Below, one piece after another: positions 1 to 9,425 of a stretch of 64,000 nucleotides of DNA (position 1 is its first letter; each line of letters begins with the position of its first letter). Both the position numbers and the translations under genes were made by a program. The notes under the pieces were generated by a model. It saw only the letters and a program-made list of their open reading frames with translations. It did no database searches and had not been told where the DNA came from. This DNA comes from Paraburkholderia silvatlantica (lineage in GTDB: Bacteria; Pseudomonadota; Gammaproteobacteria; Burkholderiales; Burkholderiaceae), in contig NZ_QEOL01000011.1 in assembly GCF_003096715.1 (NCBI RefSeq), forward strand, positions 62,001-126,000, in the 5' to 3' direction.

Positions 1-794
1 CCGGACGCGTGATGCGCGTGCCCGTGCTGATTCACGGCCAGGGGCTCTACCGGCACGAGAGCGCGGGGCTCATGCGCACGGTCTGCTACCGCCTTGCAGT
101 CGCGCTCGCCGTGCGCTACGTCTGCTATACCGAGGCTTCGCGGCGCTCGCTCGTCGCGATCGGCTGCCCGCTCGCGAAGCTTGTCGTCGCGAACAACGCA
201 CTCACGGTCTCGTGCGGTGTGGAGCCCGCCACCAAGACGGGCGCCGAGAGCGGCGTGCTCTTCATCGGCAGGCTGCGCGAAGGCTCGGAGATCGAACCGC
301 TCATCGACGTGGTCGGGCAGCTTCATGCCGAAGGCAACGACATCACGCTGCACGTGATCGGCGACGGCGAGCACGGCGAGCGCCTGAAGCGCAAATACAG
401 CGATCGCAGCTACGTGGTCTGGTATGGCGCGGTGTTCGACGACGACGCCATCGCGACCATCAGCCGGCGCTGCCGCGTAGGCTGCTATCCGGGCTCGGCG
501 GGCTTGAGCGTCGTGCACATGTTCGCGTTGAGCCTGCCGCCCGTCGTGCACGACCGGCTGCCGCTGCACATGGGGCCGGAGCCGGGCTATGTCGAGGACG
601 GCCGCACCGGCTTTTTCTTCGGGCGCGACGGCGGCACACAGGCGCTCGGCGCCACACTGCGGCGCATCTGGTCCATGCCGCCCGGCGAAATGCGCGCAGC
701 CGCGGCCGCCGCGCACGCGGTGTACTGCCAGCTCAACTCGCCTACGCTCGGACATCAGCTCGCCGAGATCGTCGAAGCGGCGCTGCGGGCGTGA
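1..794 (+). CDS. Glycosyltransferase, GT4-like, 5' end outside window
   Basis: The reading frame is open to the left edge of the window, so the start probably lies outside it; the first in-window start codon is GTG at 9. About 260 residues are visible. A GT-B C-terminal Rossmann half begins near residue 83 with VLFIGRLREGSE, followed by a nucleotide-sugar region (HVIGDGEHGE, then the EDGRTGFFF loop typical of GT4 enzymes). It would act in the cytoplasm, adding a sugar to the lipid-linked EPS repeat unit. Donor and acceptor cannot be read from the sequence. It converges on the flippase gene with a 52-bp gap. Confidence 0.85.
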   Translation, partial: GRVMRVPVLIHGQGLYRHESAGLMRTVCYRLAVALAVRYVCYTEASRRSLVAIGCPLAKLVVANNALTVSCGVEPATKTGAESGVLFIGRLREGSEIEPLIDVVGQLHAEGNDITLHVIGDGEHGERLKRKYSDRSYVVWYGAVFDDDAIATISRRCRVGCYPGSAGLSVVHMFALSLPPVVHDRLPLHMGPEPGYVEDGRTGFFFGRDGGTQALGATLRRIWSMPPGEMRAAAAAAHAVYCQLNSPTLGHQLAEIVEAALRA

Positions 795-846
795 ATCGCC
801 GCTTCAATCCCGCTTCAATCCCGCTCGCCCGCCTTTGCACGCCGGC

Positions 847-2094
847 CTATTTCTGCCGCGAGACGCGATACAGCATCCACGCCGCGCACGAGGACAGCCC
901 GAAGGTCATCGACCATGCCACACCCGTCACACCGAACATATGCAAGGAAGGCGGCACGGACACCACGAGCGCCACGACCTGGAGCAGCGATGCAACCGTG
1001 ACGGCACGCGCGTCGCCCACCGCGCGCAGATACGAGGCGAGCACCGAATTCAGCGCGCTGATCGCCATGTTGATGACGAAGATGCGAAAGAGCGGCACGG
1101 CCGACAGCCACGCGGCGCCGAGCACGAGCGAAAAGAGCGGCTCTGCGGCGAAGCGCAGCACGATCACCACGCACGCGAGCCCCGCCACGGCCGCGATGAG
1201 ATACAGCCGGAACAGGCGCGCGGCCGATTGCGGCCCGCCACGATGATGCGCGGCGAAGGTGGGGAAGAGATACTGCGACAGCGCGAGCGCGGCGTCGGCG
1301 AGCAGCATTTGCGCGAGCTTCGAGGACATCTGCCAGGCGCCGAGCTGCGTCGGCCCGAGCAGCTTGCCCACCACCACCTTGTCGAACTGGTTGGTGATGA
1401 GAATGATCACGCTGCTCGCCCAGATCCAGCGGCTGAACCCTACGTAATGGCCGATGCCCGACCAGCGCAGCCGGATCGGCGGACGCGGCGAGAGCGCGAT
1501 CCACGTGACGACGCTCTTGAAGGCCTCGCCGATCATCATGCCGAGCAGCAGCGAGTACGGGCCCGCGCCAGCGAGTGCGAGCGCAATGCCGAAGCCGCAG
1601 TCAAGGCACGAGGACGAGATTTCGATCGCCGCAATATGCTGGAAATGGCGCTCGCGCTGCGTGATGAAATACGCGGGCGAGGCGAGCCCGCGCAAGAGCG
1701 GGAGCAGCGCGGCGAGCTGGACGAGGCCGATCGCGCCGCCCAGGTGGAACTGCGCGTCCATGAGCGGCGCACTCGCCACGAGCAGCAGACCGATCAGCAG
1801 GCCGCGCGTCGCGAGCGTCGTCCAGACGGCGCCGGCCTCCGCGCGCGTTGGCGACGACTGGCCCTGTATGACGGCTTGCGCGAGCCCGGTATCGGAGAGC
1901 GCTTCGGCAATCGCGACCGCGAGCAGCGCGACGCTCGCGAGACCGATTGCCGACGGCCCGAGAATGCGCCCGATCACGAGGAACTTGACGGCGACGAGGC
2001 CGCGCACGACGACCTGCTGCAGCAGCACCCAGGTCGCCGCTCCGGGTCCGAAGCCGGCCTTGATCGGTATGGCTGGCAGCCGCATTGCGCGCAA
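847..2094 (-). CDS. wzx: Oligosaccharide flippase, Wzx type
   Basis: 415 aa, almost entirely hydrophobic helices with short charged loops, as in the MOP/PST family of polysaccharide flippases, which run to about 400-500 aa and 12 or more membrane spans. The N-terminal pattern (VLLQQVVVRGLVAVKFLVIG followed by the GPSAIGL loop) is typical. It should move the undecaprenyl-linked repeat unit across the inner membrane. I chose the TTG at 2094 because AGGAG lies 7 bases upstream; the ATG three codons later (2085) is 16 bases from that site. It stands alone on the minus strand, divergent from the next glycosyltransferase. Confidence 0.85.
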   Translation of the reverse strand: MRAMRLPAIPIKAGFGPGAATWVLLQQVVVRGLVAVKFLVIGRILGPSAIGLASVALLAVAIAEALSDTGLAQAVIQGQSSPTRAEAGAVWTTLATRGLLIGLLLVASAPLMDAQFHLGGAIGLVQLAALLPLLRGLASPAYFITQRERHFQHIAAIEISSSCLDCGFGIALALAGAGPYSLLLGMMIGEAFKSVVTWIALSPRPPIRLRWSGIGHYVGFSRWIWASSVIILITNQFDKVVVGKLLGPTQLGAWQMSSKLAQMLLADAALALSQYLFPTFAAHHRGGPQSAARLFRLYLIAAVAGLACVVIVLRFAAEPLFSLVLGAAWLSAVPLFRIFVINMAISALNSVLASYLRAVGDARAVTVASLLQVVALVVSVPPSLHMFGVTGVAWSMTFGLSSCAAWMLYRVSRQK

Positions 2095-2425
2095 AATGCC
2101 TCTCCTGTTGTCGATCTCTGAGTCGGAGCGTCAGCCCTTTTCCCAGTTCCCCTCAAGCATGTTTGGGAACGCGTTTTCGTCACCCGTTCTGGACCTTACC
2201 GCGCGGCGGCGTCCACGACGCGCCATCTACCAGGTGGAATCGGACGGGGCGGCCATCCGCGGGACGGCCATGCATGAACCGACCCATCGCGAGCCAGCGA
2301 TTCGTGAATCTTCAAGCGATCGGCATATCCCCAGGCTTTTTCGGCCATGCTGCCCCGCAATCTGGCGCATGCCGCTTGCGCACCACTGCTATTTTGTTCG
2401 TAATAATGCTCATCGGGCCTCCCGC
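2095..2425. other. Divergent intergenic region, no gene seen
   Basis: 331 bp between the starts of the flippase (leftward) and the glycosyltransferase (rightward). It must carry both promoters. An AT-rich stretch ending in TAATAA at 2401-2406 lies 20 bases before the glycosyltransferase start, but no -35 box at good spacing is clear. No conserved open frame or strong hairpin was found. Confidence 0.5.
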
Positions 2426-3730
2426 ATGGAAAACGCGTCGATCGCCAGATATCGCAATGCTGCCACTGACACCCCGGACGCCGCCGCACGCTCCGACACA
2501 CTCGTCATGTCCGAGCCTCCCGGCACGCGCGCATCGGTTGGCGGCGACTGGATCGCCATTATCGAGCCGAACTTCACGGGTCACCGCTGGCGCTACGTCG
2601 AGTGGATCGCGCAGGCGTGCGTGGAAGCCGGCCACCGCTGCCTCGTCGTCACCGATACCGAATATGCCGATCATCCGCTCGCGCAGCGCATCGTGCGCGA
2701 AGCGCGGCCCGATCTGCGCCTCATGCTGCTCGACCTGCACACCGTTCCGCCCGGCCCGCATTTCGCGGCGAGCGTGTATATGCGCTTTCGCAACTTCTAT
2801 GCGCGGGCGTTCCGTCAGGTGAGCAAAACGATGCACGTACGGCTCGTCATCGCACCCTACGCCGACTACTTCTTCTACACGCTCGCGGGGTTCGACTCGC
2901 CATTCGGCGAGACGCCGTGGATCGCCATCGTCATGGGCATGACGTTTCATCATGCGCGCATCGGCTTGCGCACGCCGCGCCGACGCTTCGTCGACATGGC
3001 CAAGTCGGCGCTGTTTCGGCGCGCCATGCGCTCGCGCGGGCTGCGCGAACTCTTCACGATCGACCCGACGCTGCCCGACTGGTTCGCGACGACGAAACCC
3101 CGGCGTGCCGCACCGCTCAGCTATCTGGCCGACCCGTTTCCCGAAATCGAAGGCATGGACCCCGCGTTCGCGCGCGAGCAGCTGAAGCTCGATGCGCATA
3201 CGCGCTATCTGCTCGTGTACGGCGCGATCGGCGAACGCAAGGGCATTCGCGAACTGATGCTCGCGCTCGAGCACAAGCCCGACGCGCCGTGCCTCGTCAT
3301 CGCGGGCCAGCAGGACGACGAAACGCGCGCGTTCATCGACGCCCACGCGCCGCGACTCGCGAGCGCGCCGGTGATCTTCAACCAGTTCATCTCCGATGAG
3401 ATGGAGCGCGAACTCTTTTCCGCCTGCGACGCCGTATGGCTCGGCTACAAGCAGCATTACGGCATGAGCGGCGTGCTCGTGCAGGCGTACCGCTTCCGCA
3501 AGCCCGTGGTGGCCAGCGCCGACGGCCTGATCGGCTGGTATTGCCGCGACGGTGCGCTCGGCCCCTTGCTCGGCGACCTCGAGCCCGCCACGATCGCGCA
3601 CGCGCTCGATGCACTCGCGCAGCATTGGCGGCGCGCGGGCCCAGGCCCCGCGCAGCCCGCTGGCGAACACCTCCTTTCGTGCAACACGCTCGAGCAGTTC
3701 AAGCGCACGCTGCAGGCCGCGTTGGCATGA
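2426..3730 (+). CDS. Glycosyltransferase (GT-B fold)
   Basis: 434 aa from the ATG at 2426; a second in-frame ATG at 2507 would give 407 aa and begins just before the conserved core (GGDWIAIIEPNFTGHRWRYV), so either start is possible. The C-terminal half carries a GT-B nucleotide-sugar domain (LLVYGAIGERKGIREL, then GMSGVLVQAYRFRKPVVAS). It is presumably a cytoplasmic transferase adding one sugar of the EPS repeat. It resembles no functionally assigned transferase closely enough to name a substrate. It ends 63 bp from the convergent acyltransferase. Confidence 0.85.
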   Translation: MENASIARYRNAATDTPDAAARSDTLVMSEPPGTRASVGGDWIAIIEPNFTGHRWRYVEWIAQACVEAGHRCLVVTDTEYADHPLAQRIVREARPDLRLMLLDLHTVPPGPHFAASVYMRFRNFYARAFRQVSKTMHVRLVIAPYADYFFYTLAGFDSPFGETPWIAIVMGMTFHHARIGLRTPRRRFVDMAKSALFRRAMRSRGLRELFTIDPTLPDWFATTKPRRAAPLSYLADPFPEIEGMDPAFAREQLKLDAHTRYLLVYGAIGERKGIRELMLALEHKPDAPCLVIAGQQDDETRAFIDAHAPRLASAPVIFNQFISDEMERELFSACDAVWLGYKQHYGMSGVLVQAYRFRKPVVASADGLIGWYCRDGALGPLLGDLEPATIAHALDALAQHWRRAGPGPAQPAGEHLLSCNTLEQFKRTLQAALA

Positions 3731-3793
3731 GCGCCCGCGAAAACCTCATTCAATAGCAAGCAAGCCGAATCAGTCCGGTCCCGTCACAGAGGA

Positions 3794-4957
3794 TCACGCA
3801 ACGCCTTCGATCTTGTTGTCCGCCGCGCCCGTGTTGGGCCGCTCGGCAGGGACGGCCCCGCGCATGTCGGGGAACATCGCGTCGCGCAGGCGCAGGAACG
3901 GGAACTCGACGGCGCGCGTGGTGAGATAGCCCAGCACCGAGGCGATGAAGAACTGCGCGACGATCACGACGGGCCAGGCGGCGAGCGGCGGCACACCGAG
4001 CGCGCTTGCCTTGTGGATCAGATAATCGCCGGGCGCGAGCGCGAGCGAATGCCAGAGGTAGATGCCGTACGAGTACACGCCGAGCCACGCGAGCCCGCGA
4101 TACAGCCACGTCGTGCGCAATCTGCCCGAATGTTCGAGCACGAGCATGATGAGCGCGCAAAAGCCGAGGGCCTGGATCGTGTAGCCGATGCTCTCGTCCA
4201 GCGCCACGTCGGGCGTCGCGAAGATGAGCCAGGCGAGCAGCAGCCCCACGACGCCGAACAGCCAGCGCTTCCTGGCGACGAGCGTGCGCCAGAGGTCGGG
4301 CTTCATCCAGTAGACGGTCGCGAGGATGACGCCGATGAGCAGGCTGTCCATGCGGTACTGCGTGTAGTTGAACGCCCCGACGAGGTCGCCGTGCGATACC
4401 GCGATGCAACGCGCGCTCAGGACGACCACGCAAAGGCCAGCCATGACGGCGATCAGCGCATTCGCGCGCAGCCGGAAATGCGCGAGCAGGATCAGGAGCG
4501 CGGGCAGGAACAGATAGAAGTGCTCTTCGACAGCGAGGCTCCACGTTTGCGCAATGGAGGTGCCGAAGTAATTCTGCATGTGCGTGAGGTTCTGCCAGAG
4601 GAACGTATCGGGCCGATGGCGGCCGGCCAGCAGGTGAAAAAAAATCAGCGCGTAGTACGCGGGCCAGATCTTGAAGATCCGCCGCACGATGAAGCGGCGC
4701 GCACCGATGCGGCCCGTTTGCGAATATTGGCGCAGCAGCAGCCCGCCCACCAGAAAGCCGCTGAGTGTGAAGAAAAGATTCACGCCTTCGTGGCCGAAGC
4801 TTTTTAGCGGGGACTCGAGCACGCTGACCCAGGGATGGCCCGTGCGCACCGTGTGGAAGTGATAGCCCATCACGACAAAGATCGCGATGCCACGCACGAA
4901 GTCGAGCTCGACGGAGCGCCCTTTCGTCGACAGTCTCACTCCGTGTAGTAACTTCAT
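3794..4957 (-). CDS. Membrane acyltransferase, family 3 (OafA/YrhL-like)
   Basis: 387 aa with about ten hydrophobic spans. The N-terminus SVELDFVRGIAIFVVMGYHF has the basic-residue and conserved-His pattern of acyltransferase-3 proteins. The FLVGGLLLRQ segment and the SLAVEEHFYLFLPALL motif are also diagnostic. Such integral inner-membrane proteins O-acetylate or otherwise acylate cell-surface sugars from the periplasmic side, so it likely decorates the EPS. GCGAGGAAAGG lies just before the ATG at 4957 as ribosome site. Single gene, divergent from wzy. Confidence 0.9.
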   Translation of the reverse strand: MKLLHGVRLSTKGRSVELDFVRGIAIFVVMGYHFHTVRTGHPWVSVLESPLKSFGHEGVNLFFTLSGFLVGGLLLRQYSQTGRIGARRFIVRRIFKIWPAYYALIFFHLLAGRHRPDTFLWQNLTHMQNYFGTSIAQTWSLAVEEHFYLFLPALLILLAHFRLRANALIAVMAGLCVVVLSARCIAVSHGDLVGAFNYTQYRMDSLLIGVILATVYWMKPDLWRTLVARKRWLFGVVGLLLAWLIFATPDVALDESIGYTIQALGFCALIMLVLEHSGRLRTTWLYRGLAWLGVYSYGIYLWHSLALAPGDYLIHKASALGVPPLAAWPVVIVAQFFIASVLGYLTTRAVEFPFLRLRDAMFPDMRGAVPAERPNTGAADNKIEGVA

Positions 4958-5270
4958 GACCTTTCCTCGCTTGCGTCCATGCCGGATTCTTGCGCAAGGC
5001 AGACGATGAAAAATTTACTCCTGCCGGTCTCATCATGAACACAGGCGCCGTGCAGCGTGCGCCAAGTTCCCGCCGTTCTCGGCCAGGTGTGTGGACGAAA
5101 CCACACGCCAAATCAGAATTTTTTTCCTGCCGCCACAACCCAGCCGCTTCCCGCCACGCGCATGCGCAAGCCGCTTGCGGCGTTTTATATTGAGTCGAGC
5201 CAACGCGTGCGGCGCGCATGTATCTTGCGCAACGTATGCGACCCTATGCACCGCACCGGGAGAAACGCCG
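4958..5270. other. Divergent intergenic region, no gene seen
   Basis: 313 bp between the starts of the acyltransferase and the polymerase gene. It has a few AT-rich patches (around 5007-5020 and 5110-5125) that could be promoter elements, but no convincing box pair. Nothing else was recognised. Confidence 0.5.
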
Positions 5271-6668
5271 ATGCGAAACAAACATGCTGCACTATGGCTA
5301 TGGGTGTGCCTCGTGCCTCTCGCTTTCGACTACAAGGCACCGGACTCCCAGTTCGGCCACAGCGCGCAATGGCTGGCCGTCATTCCGGCCCTGACAGGCG
5401 CGCTCATTCTCGCGATGATCGGCCCGCGCTTCGCGCGTCCGACGCGGCTGCGCTCGTTCGTCACGGGCGCGATCGTGGCAAGCCTCGTCGGCAGTCTCAT
5501 TGCGCAGGTGCTGCAGCACAATCCGATTGGCCAATACCTGCGCGTCATGCTGCCGTTCCTGCTGTTCGCGCTCGGCTACTGGGCGACGTGCCGCCCGTGG
5601 CACATCATTCGCGTCGTGCAGATGCAGCGCGCGCTCTATTATGCGAACGTGCTGGGCCTCGTGTTCACGTTCTTCTTCGGCTTGCTGGCAGTCGGCGGGC
5701 CGCTCGCCGACATCCGTTTTCGCATCGTCTCGCCGACCATGCTCGCGCTGCAGGCCATGCTGCTGCACCAGTTCATCGTCGCCCGGCGCTTCAGCATGAC
5801 GATGGTACTCGTGTTCCTCGCCACGCTCGTCGTCGAATTGCTGAGCGTCACGCGCAGCCTGCTCATCGCGACCATCCTGCTCGCCATGTTTGCGGCGTGG
5901 CTTGCTTCGCCGTCGCTCAGTCATCTGATCAAATCGTTTTTCCGCACGGGTATCGCGCTTTCTTTCGTTGTCGCGCTGGGCGTGGGAACCGCGTGGCTCT
6001 TCCCGTCGATCACGGAACACTGGACACAGCGCGTGACGGCCGCGCAGAACGCGGAGTCCGACCGCGACCCGACCACGGTCACGCGTATTGCGGAGATGCG
6101 CGACCAGTACGACCAGGTCACCGAATCGGTGGAATCGGTCCTGTTCGGCAAGGGCTATGGCCACCTCTACCGCTATTCGCCCATCTATTACCAGTACGTG
6201 AACCAGACCTTCAGCAAGGACGACTACTTCAACACCAGCGACTGGGTGGCGGGCCACAACTTCTGGGTGTACCAGCTCTACGCCGAAGGTATCGTGTTCG
6301 GGGGCTGCATGCCGCTCGCGGTGATCGTCGCGCTCATCGTCGCGGGCCGCGCATTCAGACGCTGGCGCCGCATTGCGCCGCGCCACCCGATGCTCATGCC
6401 GCTCAGCATGGCGCTGCTCGTGCTCGGCGCGTTGCCGGGTGCGTCGATCGGCGGCAATCCGCTCGGCACGCGTTTCTCGGGCCTCGTGTACGGCCTCGCG
6501 CTCGGGCTGATCGTCGCTCTGTATTCGCAGCTTCATTACCGCATCGACCTTCAACGCAAGCGCCAGCGCCTGCACCCGTCCTACGGGCGCGAGCCTGCCT
6601 TGCGCCCTACGGCGCCCGCGGCGGTGCCGGTGCCGCTCAACACGTATGCGACTCCGGAGCCCCGATGA
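5271..6668 (+). CDS. wzy: O-antigen/EPS polymerase, Wzy-like
   Basis: 465 aa with about ten transmembrane spans and one large central hydrophilic loop (about residues 245-335), the usual topology of Wzy/WaaL-superfamily proteins. The loop and following helix contain FGKGYGHLYRYSP and GHNFWVYQLYAEG, resembling the conserved H-N-x-W/Y motif of O-antigen ligase-polymerase domains. It should join flipped repeat units in the periplasm. The ATG at 5271 is preceded by GGGAGA. The stop overlaps the next start in ATGA, so it is co-transcribed with that glycosyltransferase. Confidence 0.85.
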   Translation: MRNKHAALWLWVCLVPLAFDYKAPDSQFGHSAQWLAVIPALTGALILAMIGPRFARPTRLRSFVTGAIVASLVGSLIAQVLQHNPIGQYLRVMLPFLLFALGYWATCRPWHIIRVVQMQRALYYANVLGLVFTFFFGLLAVGGPLADIRFRIVSPTMLALQAMLLHQFIVARRFSMTMVLVFLATLVVELLSVTRSLLIATILLAMFAAWLASPSLSHLIKSFFRTGIALSFVVALGVGTAWLFPSITEHWTQRVTAAQNAESDRDPTTVTRIAEMRDQYDQVTESVESVLFGKGYGHLYRYSPIYYQYVNQTFSKDDYFNTSDWVAGHNFWVYQLYAEGIVFGGCMPLAVIVALIVAGRAFRRWRRIAPRHPMLMPLSMALLVLGALPGASIGGNPLGTRFSGLVYGLALGLIVALYSQLHYRIDLQRKRQRLHPSYGREPALRPTAPAAVPVPLNTYATPEPR

Positions 6669-7894
6669 AAATCCTGCACCTCGTTTCCACGGTCGACCCG
6701 CGCTCGGGCGGCCCGATTGAGGGCGTTCGCCAGAGCGGTCTCGCGATGACGGCGCTCGATCACCAGATCGAAGTGGCATCGCTCGACCCGATCGACGCGC
6801 CTTATGTGCGCGAATTCCCGCTGCCGCTCCACGCACTGGGCAAGGGCCGCGGACACTACGGATACAGCCCCGGCTACGTGCCGTGGCTGCGCGCGAACGC
6901 GAGGCGCTTCGACGCGGCGATCGTGCACGGGCTCTGGCAATACCACGGTTTCGGCGCGTGGCGCGCGCTGCGCCACGCCCAGGTGCCGTACTACGTGTAC
7001 ACGCACGGCATGCTCGACCCGTGGTTCAAGGCCACCTATCCGGTCAAGCATCTAAAGAAATGGGCGTACTGGCCATGGGCCGATTTCCGCGTGCTGCGCG
7101 ACGCGGCCGCCGTGATCTTCACGACCGACGAAGAACGCCTGCTCGCGCGCGAATCGTTCTGGCTGTACCGCGCCAACGAGCACGTCGTGCCGTTCGGCAC
7201 CAATGCGCCCCGCGAGGACCCGGACACGTTGCGCGAAGCCTTCCTGCAGGAGTCGCCGCATCTGCGCAACAAGCGCATCGTGCTGTTTCTCGGGCGTCTG
7301 CATCCGAAAAAGGGTTGCGACGTGCTGGTTCATGCGTTCGCCGACCATGCGCGCGAAACGCCGGATGCGCACCTGGTGATGGCAGGCCCCGACCAGAGCA
7401 ACTGGCAACCCGCGCTGCAGGCGATGGCGCAGTCGCACGGCATTGCGCACCGCATCAGCTGGCCGGGCATGCTGCAGGGCAGCCTGAAGTGGGGCGCGTT
7501 TTTTGCCAGCGACGTGTTCGTGCTGCCGTCGCACCAGGAGAACTTCGGCGTTTCCGTGGCGGAGGCGCTGGCTTGCGGGCTGCCCGCTCTGGTCTCGGAC
7601 AAGGTGGGCGTCTGGCGCGAAATCGATGAGGACGGCGCGGGACTCGTTGCGCCCGACACGGTTGCCGGCACGCAGCGCAACTTCGCCTCATGGCGGGCAC
7701 TCGATGAGCGCTCGCGCGACGCGATGCGCGCCCAGGCGCGGCGCACGTTCGACGCGCGCTTCGCGATGGACGGCATGGTGCGATCGCTGCTGGGCTTGTT
7801 GCAGGAACATCCGTTGCATGCCGGCGCGCGCTTTCACCGGGGGCGCCCGATGGGCGCCATGGCGCGGGGCGAACCCGCGGAGCAAACCGAATAA
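6665..7894 (+). CDS. Glycosyltransferase, GT4 family
   Basis: 409 aa, complete GT-B enzyme. The N-terminus MKILHLVSTVDPRSGGPIEG is the classical acceptor-domain start of GT4 transferases with the Gly-rich loop. The donor domain starts near residue 205 (IVLFLGRLHPKKGCDVLV) and the catalytic E-x7-E region is visible (PSHQENFGVSVAEALACGLP). It overlaps wzy by four bases, so translation is likely coupled. It is predicted to add a sugar to the lipid-linked repeat unit; the substrate is unknown. Confidence 0.9.
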   Translation: MKILHLVSTVDPRSGGPIEGVRQSGLAMTALDHQIEVASLDPIDAPYVREFPLPLHALGKGRGHYGYSPGYVPWLRANARRFDAAIVHGLWQYHGFGAWRALRHAQVPYYVYTHGMLDPWFKATYPVKHLKKWAYWPWADFRVLRDAAAVIFTTDEERLLARESFWLYRANEHVVPFGTNAPREDPDTLREAFLQESPHLRNKRIVLFLGRLHPKKGCDVLVHAFADHARETPDAHLVMAGPDQSNWQPALQAMAQSHGIAHRISWPGMLQGSLKWGAFFASDVFVLPSHQENFGVSVAEALACGLPALVSDKVGVWREIDEDGAGLVAPDTVAGTQRNFASWRALDERSRDAMRAQARRTFDARFAMDGMVRSLLGLLQEHPLHAGARFHRGRPMGAMARGEPAEQTE

Positions 7895-8041
7895 GCGAAA
7901 AAAGCGGCATCAGATAGCGGGAATGGTAGGGATTGGCAGGGGTGACGAAGCAACGCAGCTGACGTCATAACGAGTCGAACGATGAGCCCGCGTTGCACTT
8001 TCGTGGCGATGTGCGAATCCTGTTAGCAAGGGGGCAAGACT

Positions 8042-9301
8042 ATGTTAAACAGCACACCTGATTGTTCCGGCGGCGAGACCGTCGACGTAACGGCGCCGCA
8101 GAGCGCGCGCAGTTTGCGCAGATTACCGGCTGGCCGCGCACGGGCGGCCCTGGCGGCGATGGCAACCATGGTAACGGCCGCGGCCCTGCTTGCAGGCTGC
8201 GCGCTCTCGCCTGGCATGCAGGCGCCGTCGAGTGTCACCCAGGCGAAGGCCGCGACCGACGCCGCGCGCTCGTCGGGCGCGAAGGGGGATCAACCGCCAC
8301 CGGGCGCGCTCGTCGAGATCAACAACGAGCTCGTTGCGAAGGAAGCGGCGTCGAGATCGACGACCATCCCGGAAAATGTCGAGACGCTGTTCGGTACGCC
8401 CAAGCCGTACACGCTCGGGCCCGGCGACGTGCTGAGCATCGTCGTGTGGGACCATCCCGAGATGAATCTGCCGACCAACGGCGGCAGCGGCAGCAACGGG
8501 CAACAGGACCAGAGCGCGAGCCAGGTGCAGTCGGGCTATACCGTCGACTCGTCGGGTGCGATCCAGGTGGCTTACGTGGGTCCGATCCACGTAGCCGGGC
8601 TCACCGAGATGCAAGCCCGCGACCTCGTGGCGAAGAAACTCGCCTACTACCTGAACAAACCCCAGGTGACGCTGCGTATCGAGTCGTACCGCAGCCGGCG
8701 CGTGTACGTAGACGGCGAAGTGCGCACGCCCGGGCTCATGGTGCTCAACGACATGACGATGTCGCTGCCCGAGGCGATCAACCGCGCGGGCGGCTTCACG
8801 GCGGCGGGCGACCGCTCGCGGGTTAGCGTCACGCGCGGCGACAAGACGATCCTCGTGAACATTCCCGACATGATCAAGAAAGGCGTGAACCCGGACAAGA
8901 TCCTGCTGCAGAACGGCGACCTCGTGCGCGTGTATTCGGCCAACGAAAGCCGAGTGTTCGTGCTGGGCGAAGTCGGGCATCCTGGGCCCTTGCCGTTCGA
9001 TAACGGCCATCTCTCGCTGAACGACGCGCTGGGCAACGCCGGCGGCATCAGCCAGGGGTCGGGCGACGCTTCCCAGGTGTACGTGGTGCGCGGGCAGAAG
9101 GAAGGCCACCGCACGGTCTTCCACCTCGACGCCTCTTCGCCGGAAGCCATGGCCACGGCGGACGAGTTCGACCTGAAGCCGAACGATGTCGTGTTCGTCG
9201 ATGCGTCGGCGCTGGTGAAGTGGAGCCGCGTCATCAACCTGATCCTGCCGAGCACACAGGCGGCCGCAGCGGGCCGGGCGGTGGGTTACGGCGGATACTA
9301 G
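8042..9301 (+). CDS. wza: Polysaccharide export outer-membrane lipoprotein, Wza family
   Basis: 419 aa. An unusually long N-region precedes a lipoprotein signal with lipobox LLAG-C (Cys53). A poly-export domain follows (YTLGPGDVLSIVVWDHPEM, about residues 120-230), then two SLBB domains (YVDGEVRTPG and VFVLGEVGHPG), and a C-terminal amphipathic stretch that could be the outer-membrane helix of Wza octamers. It forms the export channel for the polymer, working with the Wzc kinase encoded at 14832-17063. A later start nearer the signal core is possible, but AAGGGGG before the ATG at 8042 supports the start used. Confidence 0.92.
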   Translation: MLNSTPDCSGGETVDVTAPQSARSLRRLPAGRARAALAAMATMVTAAALLAGCALSPGMQAPSSVTQAKAATDAARSSGAKGDQPPPGALVEINNELVAKEAASRSTTIPENVETLFGTPKPYTLGPGDVLSIVVWDHPEMNLPTNGGSGSNGQQDQSASQVQSGYTVDSSGAIQVAYVGPIHVAGLTEMQARDLVAKKLAYYLNKPQVTLRIESYRSRRVYVDGEVRTPGLMVLNDMTMSLPEAINRAGGFTAAGDRSRVSVTRGDKTILVNIPDMIKKGVNPDKILLQNGDLVRVYSANESRVFVLGEVGHPGPLPFDNGHLSLNDALGNAGGISQGSGDASQVYVVRGQKEGHRTVFHLDASSPEAMATADEFDLKPNDVVFVDASALVKWSRVINLILPSTQAAAAGRAVGYGGY

Positions 9302-9325
9302 CCGGTGGGGTTCGTCCGGGCGTGA

Positions 9326-9374
9326 GCAGGCCTTCGGGCCTGCGTCTGAACGGGAGCAGGCCAGGCCCTGCTCC
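9326..9374. terminator. Two consecutive strong hairpins between convergent genes
   Basis: GCAGGCC at 9326-9332 pairs with GGCCTGC at 9337-9343 across a TTCG tetraloop, an exceptionally stable arrangement. Ten bases later GGAGCAGG at 9353-9360 pairs with CCTGCTCC at 9367-9374. They sit between the convergent ends of wza and the acetyltransferase gene. Neither has a clean T-tract, so they may be weak or factor-assisted terminators or mRNA-stabilising structures. Confidence 0.5.
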
Positions 9375-9425
9375 TGGGTTGAATAAACCTGCCTGGCGCC
9401 TGGCACGAGCGAGCCTGGCGCCGCC

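Noticed and set aside
589..2121. 510-codon plus-strand frame opposite the flippase
   Set aside because: The minus-strand product has a flippase pattern; this frame is highly charged nonsense.
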